NCBI RefSeq assembly: GCF_000006565.2
Contig: NC_031475.1
Location: 4,697,601-4,761,600 of the forward strand
Reading direction: 5' to 3'
DNA from: Toxoplasma gondii ME49
Lineage: Eukaryota; Apicomplexa; Conoidasida; Eucoccidiorida; Sarcocystidae
DNA: 64,000 nucleotides
In this document: in pieces, positions 35,841 through 47,300 of the stretch
Layout: each line of letters starts with the position of its first letter
Position numbering within the stretch: the first letter of the stretch is position 1
Notes under the pieces: model-generated
What the model saw: only the letters and a program-made list of their open reading frames with translations
Databases searched by the model: none
Told to the model about the DNA's origin: nothing
Translations under genes and position numbers: made by a program

Positions 35841-38350
35841 TCATGCCTGTGTTTGAGGCGAGTTCTGTAACAATCGTTGAGCGTTGTTGGTGTCTTGTTT
35901 TTTCTCTGTTTCGTCAGTTCTTGTGCTTTTGAAAAGCGTGAGGACGACATGGCATGCGACGGCTTCCTTCCGCCCCACGGGTCCAACTCCCTCGCTCGTT
36001 TTTGCTTTGACACTGACAGCGGCGGCGGGGAGTTGCAGCAGCTCGGCGAGGTTTTCTCGCATTTTCTGCTTTCTGGCGCGTCCGAACTTCATCGCGTCGA
36101 AAACCACCGTCGCGTCCACGCTCCCCAGTCTCCAGTCCGGATGCTTCGCGCGGACTATCTCCAGCGCTCGCGCCACCAAGAGCGACGAAGACATGCCGCG
36201 GAAAGCCGGATTCGAGTCCGAAAAATGCTCGCCAATGTCCCCCAAAGCGAAAGCTCCGAACACAGCGTCGCACACCGCATGCAACAGTACATCTCCGTCC
36301 GAGTGCGCCACCACTCCGAACGAATTCTCCACGGCCGGCGGGGAAGAAGAAGAGAGAGAAGAAGAGAGAGAAGAAGACAGAGAAGAAGACAGAGAAGAAG
36401 AGAACGGCACGGAGGCCCGCGGGGAATTACGAGTGGGTCGGAAGAGTCGGGACAACCAGGCGTTTCCTCGGTGTCGCGTTCTGCCGGATTCTCCGCAACT
36501 ACCAGTCGCCGCAGAATGCGGAGCGTTTGTGCACCACGGAGCGAGGCTGCATTTCGCTCTGGTCAACAGCGTCGTGAAACGCTGAACGAACGAGCGCAGT
36601 GCCAGAACGCCCTGAGAGGAAAGCCATCTGTCAAACACCCAGCCTTTCTCCGGAGGGGTCGAGATGCAGACGCCTCCGATGACAAGGGGACCTGTAAAAA
36701 AGAACAGCGCTCGAATCGAAAGTGCAGAGTGACAGGATCAAAGCTTCCATGAGGCACTGGAAAGGCTCGACAAGTCGCAAAAGAAAAAAGGTCCTTCCAT
36801 GCTCACGGGTGGAGTTCCTCTCCTGGTCCATGGAAACGCCCACGGCTGCGTGTCAAGCGAAGGGGCGAAGTCTAGGTTTTTTCTCTAGTGCTCCCCGCCA
36901 AAAAAAGTCCGCCATCTCTAAGCTATACATCAGCAACACCGAACTTTGCGAAACGCCATAGACATGGACGCGCGCCTGCACTGCGTCGTTCTGCGAAAGA
37001 TGTTCAAGCTGCGCAACGTCTTCCAAGAGATATCCGAATCCGGAGAGTCAGGAAACAAGAGACCCTGGAGGAGGCGCGAAAGAGAAGGACGGGGATGAGG
37101 GAGATGAGCGACAAAAGGGAGAGAAAGACAAAAGGGAGATGAGCGACAAAAGGGAGAGAAAGACAAAAGGGAGAGAAAGACAAAAGGGAGAGAAAGACAA
37201 AAGGGAGAGAAAGACAAAAGGGAGAGTGGTTCTTCTTCACAGGCACCGAGGGATCTTTCGCGAAGAATCGATGCAAAAGTCGCGTTCGGATTCGAAGCCG
37301 GCGTCGACGCGAAGCACGCAGCCGAGCGCAGCCGCCCCGCGAGACCAAGAAGGAGACGACGTAAAAAATACTTTTGAAACATCTTTGCAGGCTCTACACT
37401 GATGGACCGGTCATCTACACACTCGGCCTGCAACAGAGCATCTGTTCGGGATGTCCTCGCAGCGTTAGGCGACGGCAATCTGTGCTCAGGCGAACGCGCG
37501 GCAGGTTGCGTGAGAGGGAAGCGAGCCACAATCAAAACTGCGTATCTACGGCAATGCAGCAAACGAGCGAATCTGCGTTTCCTCCCCGCCATTCTGTCGT
37601 CGCTGTCGCACCTGTAGCCTCCAGTGGGTTCGCTGTGACTCGGTGAAGATCGTATCCATGTCCAATTCTGAACGTTGGTCTCCTTTCACCTGCTTCGCCG
37701 GTCGTCTCAGTCTCCCCTCCGCCTTCTCCCTCAGATTCCCCGCCAACGGAGGAACTGCGGAGGAGAGAAGAGCGAGGCGGAGAAGGAAAGAGAGCGGGAG
37801 ACGAAGGAGAGAGAGACGCAGAACGAAAGGGGGAAGAAGACCGAGAGAGAGGCGAGGGAGAGCGAGGAGAGAGACGGAGCGGAAGAGAGGGGAGAAAGGC
37901 GGTCGGCGCAAGAGAAGGAAAGAAGCGGCGCTGAGACTTTAGCAGAGACAGCGAAGGCGAGAAAGAAGGAGAACGATGAGGCCGCGAAAGGGAGACAGAG
38001 GGAGAACAGAAGAGAGACCGACGACGGCCGGGAGAGAACTGGGAAGGAGACAAAAAGAGACAGGAGGAAAGAGAAGAGCTCAACAGGGCGCCTGAGGTGC
38101 CGGCGGACGAAACTCTCCTGCTGTTTTGTTTTTGCAACGTCGACGCATTCACCACGAGTAGCCAAGCAGAGGAAGAAGAGAGACCAGCAAGCGGCCAAGA
38201 ACGAAAAGGAGAGGAGTTGCAGAGGCGAGGGGGAGGCGGAGAACAGAGAACGAAGAGAACAATCAAGGACAACAGAGAAGAGACAAACGCATTCAAAGGA
38301 CGAAAGGACATCCTGGGGAAGACGCGGCGCGACACAGACGCCTGAGACAT
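35841..38350 (-). CDS. ispF: 2-C-methyl-D-erythritol 2,4-cyclodiphosphate synthase, apicoplast-targeted
   Basis: Two exons: 38350-37612 and 36691-35841, joined in phase (G|GT), predicting 529 residues. IspF converts CDP-ME 2-phosphate to MEcPP in the MEP isoprenoid pathway. Family signatures are RIGHGYDLHRV with metal ligands Asp234 and His236, GGVCI (252-256), HSDGDVLLHA (His376, His384), the DIGEHFSDSNPAF loop, and the closing KAKTSEGVGPVGRKEAVA. The start at aaaATG gives a short basic lead, a hydrophobic segment (about residues 19-38, AFVSSLLSLIVLFVLC) and a long Ser/Arg/Pro-rich stretch, as in a bipartite apicoplast leader; an ATG at 38311 is an alternative start. Between GGVCI and the HSDGD motif there are about 105 extra residues (265-368) ending in a Ser run. 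These may be a real insertion or an unspliced 312-base in-frame intron. Confidence 0.9.
37100..37227 (+). repeat. 17-bp tandem array in ispF intron 1
   Basis: About six or seven units of gacaaaagggagagaaa, the first ones separated by gatgagc spacers. The array lies inside the ispF intron (36692-37611) and is purine-rich on the plus strand, hence pyrimidine-rich in the transcript. Confidence 0.9.
37422..37577 (-). repeat. Dispersed repeat, copy 2 (inverted), inside ispF intron 1
   Basis: Reverse complement of the copy at 34832-34988. It lies close to the 5' end of ispF intron 1, so the pair flanks ispF exon 2 in opposite orientation about 2.4 kb apart. Confidence 0.85.
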
Positions 38351-40495
38351 TTTCTTCAGACGCGGAGAGACGAGAAGAACAGAAGGAAGCACGAGGAGAA
38401 AAGGATGTCGTTCTAGAGTTCAGGGAAAGTTCGTCAAGAAAGGACGCAAGGGCAACAGACACACGGAGATCGGACAAAAGAACAAGACGAAAAGAGAGGC
38501 ACAAACGCATGGAGGAAAGAAGAGAGAGGAAAGAAAACGAGGGACGAAACAGAGAAAAGAAAGAGACGGACGATCAGGAGAGCAACCGAGACAGATCGGT
38601 GGCCGCGAAGAAGACAGCGGGGGCAAGAAACAGAGAGGAAGATGCGGGAGAAAACGAGAGAAGAAGCTTCTGGAAAAAGAATGAAGCGAAACCGAGAGCC
38701 CCCAAAATACCTGAAGAGACAGAGACACGAGAAGAGACAGGAGAAGAGACAGGAGACGATGCTGTCCCCACCCTCCCCCCCTCCCCCGACAAGACAGAGA
38801 TAAAGACATGAAACAAGAGGAAGAAGCAGAGAGGTACTTTGTCTGCTTCCACGCCTTTTCAAGTCCGGAGAAAACGACGAGCAAAGCTTATCGACGCCCA
38901 AGAAGACAAAAGGGGGAGAGAGAGGGTGCTGAACGCTTGGAGACACTGAGGAGACACAGAAACCTGTGCGGAGCAGAACCTCAGTTTCCTCCGGACCTTG
39001 TCCCCCTTTTCTCTCCTTTCTTTTTTTTCTACCTTTTTCACACAACAAGAATAGGAGGCAAAAGAAAAAACTGCGACAGCGAGACGAACCGGAGCCTTTC
39101 TTTCGTTGGCACTGCAGTGGGCGAACTGGATGCCAGCGGAGGCCGAGCGCACAGGGGGAAGAGAATCGATGCTTGTGACCATCGCTTTTGTGCTGCAGTC
39201 GTCGAGCCGCTTGAAAAAAAGTACACAAAGAAAAGAGGTCGTTGTACTGCTACTGCATGACACTCCTCGAGGCATGCGAAATAAAAATCCTAGAATTCTA
39301 GGAAGCGTTATGAAAATCCTGCTTGTCGTCTCCACGGTAGCTGCAGTAGCTGCAGACCGACTGAGAAAAAGATCCTGCATCTTGAAAAAAAAAACTGAAC
39401 CAAAGCAAGAGAATCGGAAAACTGGAACTGTGCAGTCGCAAACTGCGTACATATGTAGATTTCTATATGTATGAAAGTACGTATTGCCGTTAGCATACGT
39501 ACACATGCAGATGCGTATACAGATCTATACACGTACAGGTGCTTCTGTATATTATTCGTGGCGTCTGTGGATGTAATGAGCATGCCTGGATATATAAATG
39601 TACGCGTATAAACATACAGATATCTGTTTCAATGCCCATTTATACATATATATATATATGTATATATATATGCGTATATATATATGTTTTTACAGGTAGT
39701 AACACAAAACTTGGAGGAATTCACTGGGGTGCGTGTGCTGGACTCGCAGAAAGACTGTTTTTTAACGTCGGGAAGAGTTGCTCGTAGAGCCTCCTTCGAA
39801 AGAAATGCAAGGTGCTCGAGAAATCGGAGACTGGGGCAGACGACGAGGAATGCTTCGTCGATCAGAGCGTTGTCGACCTGTAGGCGTTTCAGCGTTTCAG
39901 AGAGATTTCCGATTTCTTTCTTCAGCGTTCAGTGACAAAAAAGAGAGGTGGTAAGAAGAAATGGTTTCCTCGTGGAAAGAAGAGTTGCGTAGACAACGGA
40001 GCTCTGTGTTTTTCGTGAGAAAAGCTGCAGAGAGTCTTTCATGTCAAGGATTGCAGGTTCTCCAGTGTTCGCGAGAGAAGACTCAGGCTCTCAAAGAAAT
40101 GCATCTATACTGAGAAGCGAATCCGGAGTCGGTGGGAGAGAGGGAAGGTACTCGAATCTGCCCGTTTCGCGACTGTTGTCGAGACGCGGCCATTCGTCCT
40201 TCTTCGCGTTCCAAGTTTCGATGCGTTTCCTCTCTTCCCTGTTGTCTCTGCATCTCGGCTTCGGACGCAAGGCACCTCCACAGCGCGGCAAAAAGGAAAA
40301 GAGAAGAGGGTCGCGTTCCTTTTTTCACTCTGCTCTTGCGCGAACAGACTTTCCAAAAACGAGGACACCGGCCGTCGAGTGGGCGAGGAAAGGAGCGAGA
40401 AAGAGCGACCTCACGAGCTGCGGCGTCTCTCTCTCGGTTTGTGCAGAAGCCGGCAGAAGACGTCGCGACATCCTCGCTTTGTCTGACGGTTCCGG
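38351..40495. other. Region between ispF and the YbaK-like gene
   Basis: This should hold the ispF promoter and leader (right of 38350) and the 3' untranslated region of the upstream YbaK-like gene. A TA microsatellite lies at about 39640-39685. Several long plus-strand frames (for example 40041-40724) are open but lack domains and look like antisense shadows. Confidence 0.4.
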
Positions 40496-42443
40496 CTACT
40501 CCTGTTCCTCCGCTTCTTCTCCGATCGTGGGCGCTTCTGCCTCGAAACAGACCGATCCGACGAGCGGCTCGAAAACGCGGAGAAGATCCGCCACGGAGAC
40601 TCTGAGTTTCAAATCGACTTCTCCGCCTCCGAGCCAGACGAGCGGTGGGTCGAGCGCCAGGAGCGCAGAATCGACGATCACGGGAACGTCTGTCTTGGCC
40701 GCAAACGGTGTCACTGCGTTGTAGACAAATCCCGTGAGCTCTTCGCTGGTTTTGCAAAAGTTAAAGTTCAACTTCTTGTTCCCCAGCTTCAGTCCGCGCT
40801 GCACAACGAAACATGGCTCCAGAGGCCACTGTGCGTGAGTGCAGACGAAGACATCTCTGGTAAATACGCCGACATACAAATATACCTATACAGCAGATGT
40901 ATACCTGGAAATAATACATATCCATATTTACATACGTTCACATAGAAATCTATACAAACATGTAGATCTGTATATATATTTATTTATATATTTATATATA
41001 TATTTATATATATTTATATATGAATATATGCTAAACGCCAGTGTGGTGAACGAGGATTTACGTCTCAAAATATGTACGCATTTCCATATGCATGTGCTTG
41101 GGAAGTTGCGGGGAGATGACGGAGAGGACGAAGGAAAGGAGAGGAAAGAGAGGAGAGAGGAGCAGGCAGGGAGGGATAGAGAGAATGAAACAGGACGGAC
41201 ATAACGAAGGAGAGACTGGCCAAGAGAGAAATGTGGAGAGGAAAACTCAGAGAGAAACGAAACAACGATGGACAAAGAAGATGGAGAAAGAGAGATCGAA
41301 GGAAAGAATGCTCATTCTACTCACTTCGGCATTCAGGCTCTTGACGAGATCCTTCACCCGTTCGCCGTTGACCTTTCTTTGGTATTGGACAACAATTAAA
41401 TAGTATTTGCTGTTCAGCTTATCGTTAACTCCTGAAGAAGAAAGAAACAAACGAAACCTTCCCATGAATCGTTTCATGTCGACACTCACGGAAGTATCCT
41501 TCTTTCTACGCATTCTCACACATCTCTATCCATGCAGACCAATCTCTCTATCCTTACTCATACTCCTTTAAAATTGCTCTAGTTCTCGATCAGTCGCTCT
41601 TTCTATCTGTCTATCTCTACCTTTCTATGCATCTCTATGTCTCACTCTCTATCTCTCGCTCTATCTTTCGCTCTCTGGCTCTCTACGTCTTTCTTCTCTA
41701 CCTCTGTCTCTATCTATTTTTGTCTATCGACGACAAAGGACGTAGACCTTTGCTCGGACAGACGGACGGCTATTTCGACGCTGCAGTCACTCGCAAGTGG
41801 ATCCGCATGCGGAGACAGGTGCCTTGAGGACATGAAGTCGACTGATGGACGAGAGGCGTCCTTTGTGTTGACGCGCCTTGGTGGACGCAAAGAGAAACGG
41901 CCGCGCCTATGGAGGGAGCCAGGGAGGAGGAAAAACCAGAGGACAGAGCCTCTGCTTGTGGGTGGGTTTGTGTCTGGATGCATGCAGCTGGGTGACAGCG
42001 AGGCATGTTCAGGGAAGGTGTACATGACGAACGAGGGAGGTCGAGTTCGCGTTTCGACTCTCACCAGTATGTCGCGTATTCTCCATGACTACAGTTTTGC
42101 AGAGGTGGAGCGTCGATGGGATTTTCAGCAGATTCGCTCTCTCCTGGAGACTGATGTCGTAGTAGTCCGGACCGACTCGAACGAGAGCGTAGTCGCTCAC
42201 GCTGTGTCTTTCCAAAAAAGCGCGCATTCTCTCCTCCATAGGCTCCGAGCAAGATGAAGATGAACAAGAGGGAGAAGAAGGAGAACAAGAGGAAGGAGAA
42301 CACGAAGAGGGAGAAGAAGAAGAAGGAGAGCAAGAAGAAGGAAGCTGTGAGGCACCAGTTGAGGGAGTCCCTCCTTTCTCTCCATTTTGAGAAGGAGAGG
42401 AGACAGGCGCTGCTGTCTCCGGCCGCCCATTCAGTTTTTCCAT
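40496..42443 (-). CDS. YbaK/ProX-type aminoacyl-tRNA deacylase domain protein
   Basis: Three exons: 42443-42065, 41431-41321, 40854-40496, about 282 residues. The start is acaaATGG. Residues 33-66 are a Ser/Cys/Pro-rich run. From about residue 68 the chain follows the YbaK fold: EERMRAFLERH, a conserved Lys116 in CKTVVMEN, then exon 2 (KYYLIVVQYQRK), and in exon 3 ELTGFVYNAVTPFA, PVIVDSALL and VWLGGGEVDLKLRVS. YbaK-type proteins hydrolyse mischarged tRNAs (for example Cys- or Ala-tRNAPro) in trans. Exon 2 could alternatively end at the standard donor at 41325, but then no phase-matching acceptor appears except a weak one near 40893; the chosen pair keeps frame. Likely cytosolic, with no clear targeting signal. 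Tandem with ispF on the same strand, but I see no functional link. Confidence 0.82.
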
Positions 42444-43939
42444 TTGTTTCGTCTCGGAAGGTCACCAACAGACACACGTCTCCAGCGCCGAGTCGTTTCT
42501 CGGCGCGACGCCAAGGCAAAAGAAAAGAGGCTCTCAGAGAGAAGAGAGAAACGGGCAAACAAGCGAAGGAAAGGAGACAAACAAGCGAAGGAAAGGAGAC
42601 AAACAAGCGAAGGGAGACAGGTACGAGAAAGAGAGGAGAAGAGGCAAAGGCCGCTTTCTAGAAGAAGAAAGGACCAGAAAAAAGACAAGAAGAGGAGCTC
42701 TGGAGGAGACAGAAGGAGACTGAGACAACAAGAAGTGAAGAACGGCGATGTCGAGCTTGAGTTGAGAGAGACCGATCTCGATGGAGAGAGGGGAACCTGA
42801 CGAAGAGAACTCAAGTGTGAGTCTGTCGCTTTGAAAACGAAAGCGTTGGACTCTAAGAAAAAATGTTGGTTGGCGAGAAATACACAAAAAGCGAGAGAAG
42901 GAGAGACGCCAAAGGTTTCTCTCGTCGGCTGAGATGATGTGTGCAAGTTGTTGACAGCAGCCCCAGAAAACTGTCCTGGTTGCATGCAGGGCGACCGATG
43001 AAAAAAGACAAAAGAAGGATCGAAGGCGTTTCGACTTTGAGTCTTCTCTTCTTCTTTTTCATCTGCGACGGTGGAGTGACGTCTATCTACCCCAAACGCA
43101 CAATTTTGTCTCCTCCTCCTCGTCCTCGCCTTCCTCTTCGAACCGAGCGCTGCTGGAGACAAGGATGTCTCTCTTTGGTTCTCCTTCTCTTCTTCTCCAC
43201 CCTGCCTTGGACGTTTCTTCTTCCGCGCTGTGCCTTCTTTCTCTGCTTTCTTGTCTTCTCTTCGATTCGAGAAGCCGAGGCGGTCCGGAAGGCGCCCATG
43301 CTTTTACTCCCTCTCCTCCAGTCCGCCGGGAGGAACCGCGGCGAGAGGCGCGCGGTGGCAGGCCGGCGACGCAGGCAGACGCGGAGAAAGTCCGAGAAAA
43401 AATCTCTTCACAAGCGAAACTGAACACCGGAACAAAGTAAAGATCCACGCAAGTTGCTCTGCAGCGAAGGGGAAGGCGAGCGCGTCCGGCAGGAAGGCGT
43501 CATCGAAAACGCTCTGAGAGGCGCGAGAGAACTCGGTACCAGAAGAGAAGGGAAACGGCCGACTGCGGCGTGAGGCCGAATATAAACGAGGAAAGAAGAG
43601 ACACCGAGAAGACTGCACCGACAGGAAGGACTCTCTGGAAGAAGACGAAAGACAAAGGACTCCATCAGAAAACCGAGACAAAGAGGAAGAAACGGAGATC
43701 GACGAATCTCGATCTCAGAGTCGTTGCCCAGTTCAAAAGACGCTGTGGCAAAACGAACAACTGCTTCTTCTCGGTCGCCATCTCGTCCTTTATTCTTGTT
43801 TCGTGGATTCGCTCCGTCGCGGTCTCGCTTCCTCTTCCTCTCTCTCTGAAGGTTTCACAAGAGCCGCCTCGCAAAAAGCTCCCGAGTCTCGCTTTCTTTT
43901 ATTCTTTCTTCTCCTCGTCCAAGCTTCTTCACAGGAACC
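42444..43939. other. Divergent intergenic region, likely shared promoter zone
   Basis: The YbaK-like gene leaves to the left and the methyltransferase to the right, so both promoters should lie here. A short array of about 23-25-bp units (aggagacaaacaagcgaagga) repeats two to three times at about 42548-42612. ORFs on both strands are open but domain-free. Confidence 0.45.
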
Positions 43940-44180
43940 ATGTCAAAGCACACGGCGCTGGGGCTGGCGGGCGCCACAGCCTTCGGCGGCGCCTGCTTTC
44001 TCTTCTACGTCTTCTCCAAGAAGCCTCCGCCGCAGTCCAGCTTTCCGTCCGGTTAGCGAAACTCTTCTCTGCGACGCCTGCCTTAAAGTTCTCGGCTTGC
44101 ACCTCGCGGTGTCTTTTGCCTCTGCTGTGTGAAGGTGCAGACAGAGAATAAAACCAAGGCCTGCATGCATAAATATACCT

Positions 44181-44214
<34 letters not shown>

Positions 44215-44275
44215 ACATATATATACATATATATACATATATATACATATATATATGCCTTTTTTCACATGCACG

Positions 44276-44306
<31 letters not shown>

Positions 44307-47300
44307 AAAAAAAATATACGTATATACATATATATCTTTGGATATTGACATGCATGAATACGCATGTATGCATGCATAAGCAAATAATTATCTACCTACA
44401 TATAGACCTGAATACGTCCGCGTGCATATCTATACGCTGATATATATATATATATATACATATATATATGCATATATATGTATATAAATATATATATGTA
44501 TTCCTGCGAATGTAGATGGATATATTATGCATAGATGTCTGTAGCAGCGCATGCATGCTCTGTTTTTTCCGCGGCATTTTGCGTTTTTTACAGAGCAAGA
44601 AAGGAAGGCGATTTTCGACAAGAATGCCGTGACGTGGGACGGCGGGATTGGCCTGGACGAAGCTGTAAGACAATGGAGAAAAAGTCAAAATGGAAAAAAT
44701 GTAAACATGGAGAAATGCGAAAATGGAGAAAAAGTCAAAATGGAAAAAATGTAAACATGGAGAAAATGCGAAAATGGAGAAAATGTCAAAGTGGAAAAAT
44801 TGTAAACATGGAGAAATGCGAAAATCGAGAAAAAGTCAAAATGGAAAAAATGTAAACATGGAGAAAATGCGAAAATGGAGAAAAAGTCAAAATGGCAAAA
44901 TTGTAAACATGGAGAAATGCGAAAATGGAGAAAAAGTCAAAATGGAAAAAATGTAAGCATGGAGAAAATGCGAAAATGGAGAAAAAGTCAAAATGGAAAA
45001 ATGTAAACATGGAGAAAATGCGAAAATGGAGAAAATGTCAAAATGGAAAAAATGTAAACATGGAGAAATACGAAAATGGAGAAAATGTCAAAATGGAAAA
45101 ATTGTAAACATGGAGAAATGCGAAAATGGAGAAAAAGTCAAAATGGAAAAAATGTAAACATGGAGAAAATGCGAAAATGGAGAAAATGTCAAAATGGAAA
45201 AATTGTAAACATGGAGAAAATGCGAAAATGGAGAAAAAGTCAAAGTGGAAAAAATGTAAACATAAAGAAAATGCGAAAATGGAGAAAATGTCAACGGGGA
45301 GAAGATGTCAGTATTTGGACAGAAGCACTGCTAGCTTCTGTGATGTGAGGCTCGTTTCTTCTCCCGCGGCGCCGCTGAGCTTTGTGTCATGAAAGGACGG
45401 GAGTTCCTCAGGATCGCCTCGAAGCTGAAGCACGGTCTCGTGGAGGCCGGCCTGAATTGCCTCTGTTTTTCGTTTTTTCGCAGCTTCTCGGAATTCGCTC
45501 GCTGAGGAAGCAGCTCGTGACGCGCGCCCAAGGAGACGTCTTGGAGGTTGCTGCAGGTTCGACAGAGAGAAGGCTTGAGGTGGAAAATTGAAGAAGAAAA
45601 CAGTTCGGAACGCAAACAAGAAGCGGTGGGAGCGAAGAGAGAGAGAGCTGCTTCCTTCGCGTATCAGAGCCTCGTCAAAAGTATCGTTCTTCAGCTGCGA
45701 TAGAAGGCGTCGGCAGTGACGTCAAGGAGCACAGTGGCCAAGCTATACACACAGTCGTACCTTAAGTGACGATGCATTTTCTCGAGTTTCTCGCCAGCAC
45801 TCCGGTGCTTGAGAAGGGGAAACCGGTGGACGGTCCAGGTCTTCGTGGAATGCTCGTCTTGCGCGTAAGCAAGCGATCGACGACGCGCAACAAGAGGAAC
45901 GACGTCAGCTTCTTCAGTGCCGTTCAATCGGTATACGTCCAGCTGGGTCGCTGGAGTCGAGACGCGGCTCGAAAGAGAGCGGACTGCGTGCATCTGTTGC
46001 GTTCGACAGTCGTGTGCTCGATGTCGAAAGCGCGCAGCTCCGAGTCGGGGAGTTTCGTCAACTGTTCTTGGCTTCAGAACTGGACGGATGTCTATAGGGG
46101 GTTCGAGGAAGCCGTGGAGCGGATTGCGTTCTCGTTTTTTTTCCACTGTCCTCCGAGGCGATGTCTCCTTTTTTTTGCCTGCAGGCACCGGCCGAAATTT
46201 CCGGTTCTACGACCCGGCGAAAGTGAAGAGCCTCGTGGTGAGACGCCTGCGAGACAGGAAGACGAAGGCGAGAGAAAACGAGAGCCGGAAAGAAACGCAC
46301 GAGGGAAAGAGAGAGGCCGCTGCATCGCGTCGCCACGAGGTCAAGGCTGAAGAAGAGAAACGAAACCACCACAGATGACGGGGGAAAGAGCAAGAGAAAA
46401 TACGCAGGAAACAAGGAGGCGGAGAACAAAAGGAATCAAATGGGAGAAGAAAAGACCTCATGTTTCAGAAACGTTCTCTGCGGAATGTGGAGACGCCGCT
46501 GCGAGAAACCAGTTGAGCACGCGTCTGTTGTTCTTTTCTGTTGTTCTTTGAAATCTCGCGCTCTCGTAAACAAGCCAGTGGCTGTACGAGGCCTGGACCA
46601 AACAGAATATCCTCTGCAGAGACAGGAAAGCGATCTTCTCTCCGACAGTGCAAGCCTTTTTCGAGAGGTGGACGAGTCCGAGGAAAGCGTCGTTGCTTCA
46701 CACGCTTCCGAACTTCGTTGCCGTTTGAATCGCCTGCATGGCGTTGCTTCCTCAGGACAATCTGTGACGTTTCATGCCCTTCTCTCTCTGCAGGTCACGG
46801 ACTTCAGTCGCCTCATGCTCCGCAAGGCCCTGGAGAAGAAAGGTAAAGCCCCCTTGGAACGCTTGCTGCGCGTCCTTCACGGAGATTCCATTGTCGATCC
46901 CTGAAGACCTCTCTCTTGACTTTTTGAGCAGAACGAACCTTGAATCCACTGTGCTCGTGTCTGTCTCTTCTGCACCTCTTTCTCGCTTCTTTGCTGTTCC
47001 TCTGACAGTCCCCTTCGTTCGCTTTCGCGCCGTTTCTTGAGGTCTTCTCTGGTCGTCTGCCGCCGAAAACCGAATCTCCACTGGTGCGAGGCCTGTCTCT
47101 CTCTGTGTCTCGCTGTCGACGCGATCGATTTCAAAGAGCGTCGTGTGGATTCTCCCTGCTTCGAAGGCCCTGTCGTTTGTGCTCGAATTTTTCGAGGAAC
47201 AGGACGGAGCGCGAGAAATGTCGCACTCTCCGAAGCCTCAGACTCTCCGCGACGGTCCAGGATTCCGCGCGTCTTGATTGGACGCAGCGCAGAAGATGCG

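Noticed and set aside
37675..38811. A 378-codon plus-strand ORF opposite ispF exon 1
   Set aside because: The product is almost wholly Glu/Arg/Lys, as expected from the complement of the Ser/Leu/Pro-rich apicoplast leader.
40041..40724. A 227-codon plus-strand ORF overlapping the YbaK-like last exon
   Set aside because: It is antisense to a conserved domain and has no recognisable domain of its own.
44551..45392. Lys/Met/Glu-repeat ORFs across the methyltransferase intron 2 array
   Set aside because: They follow from the repeat unit itself, sit between two well-defined exons and are not needed by the gene model.
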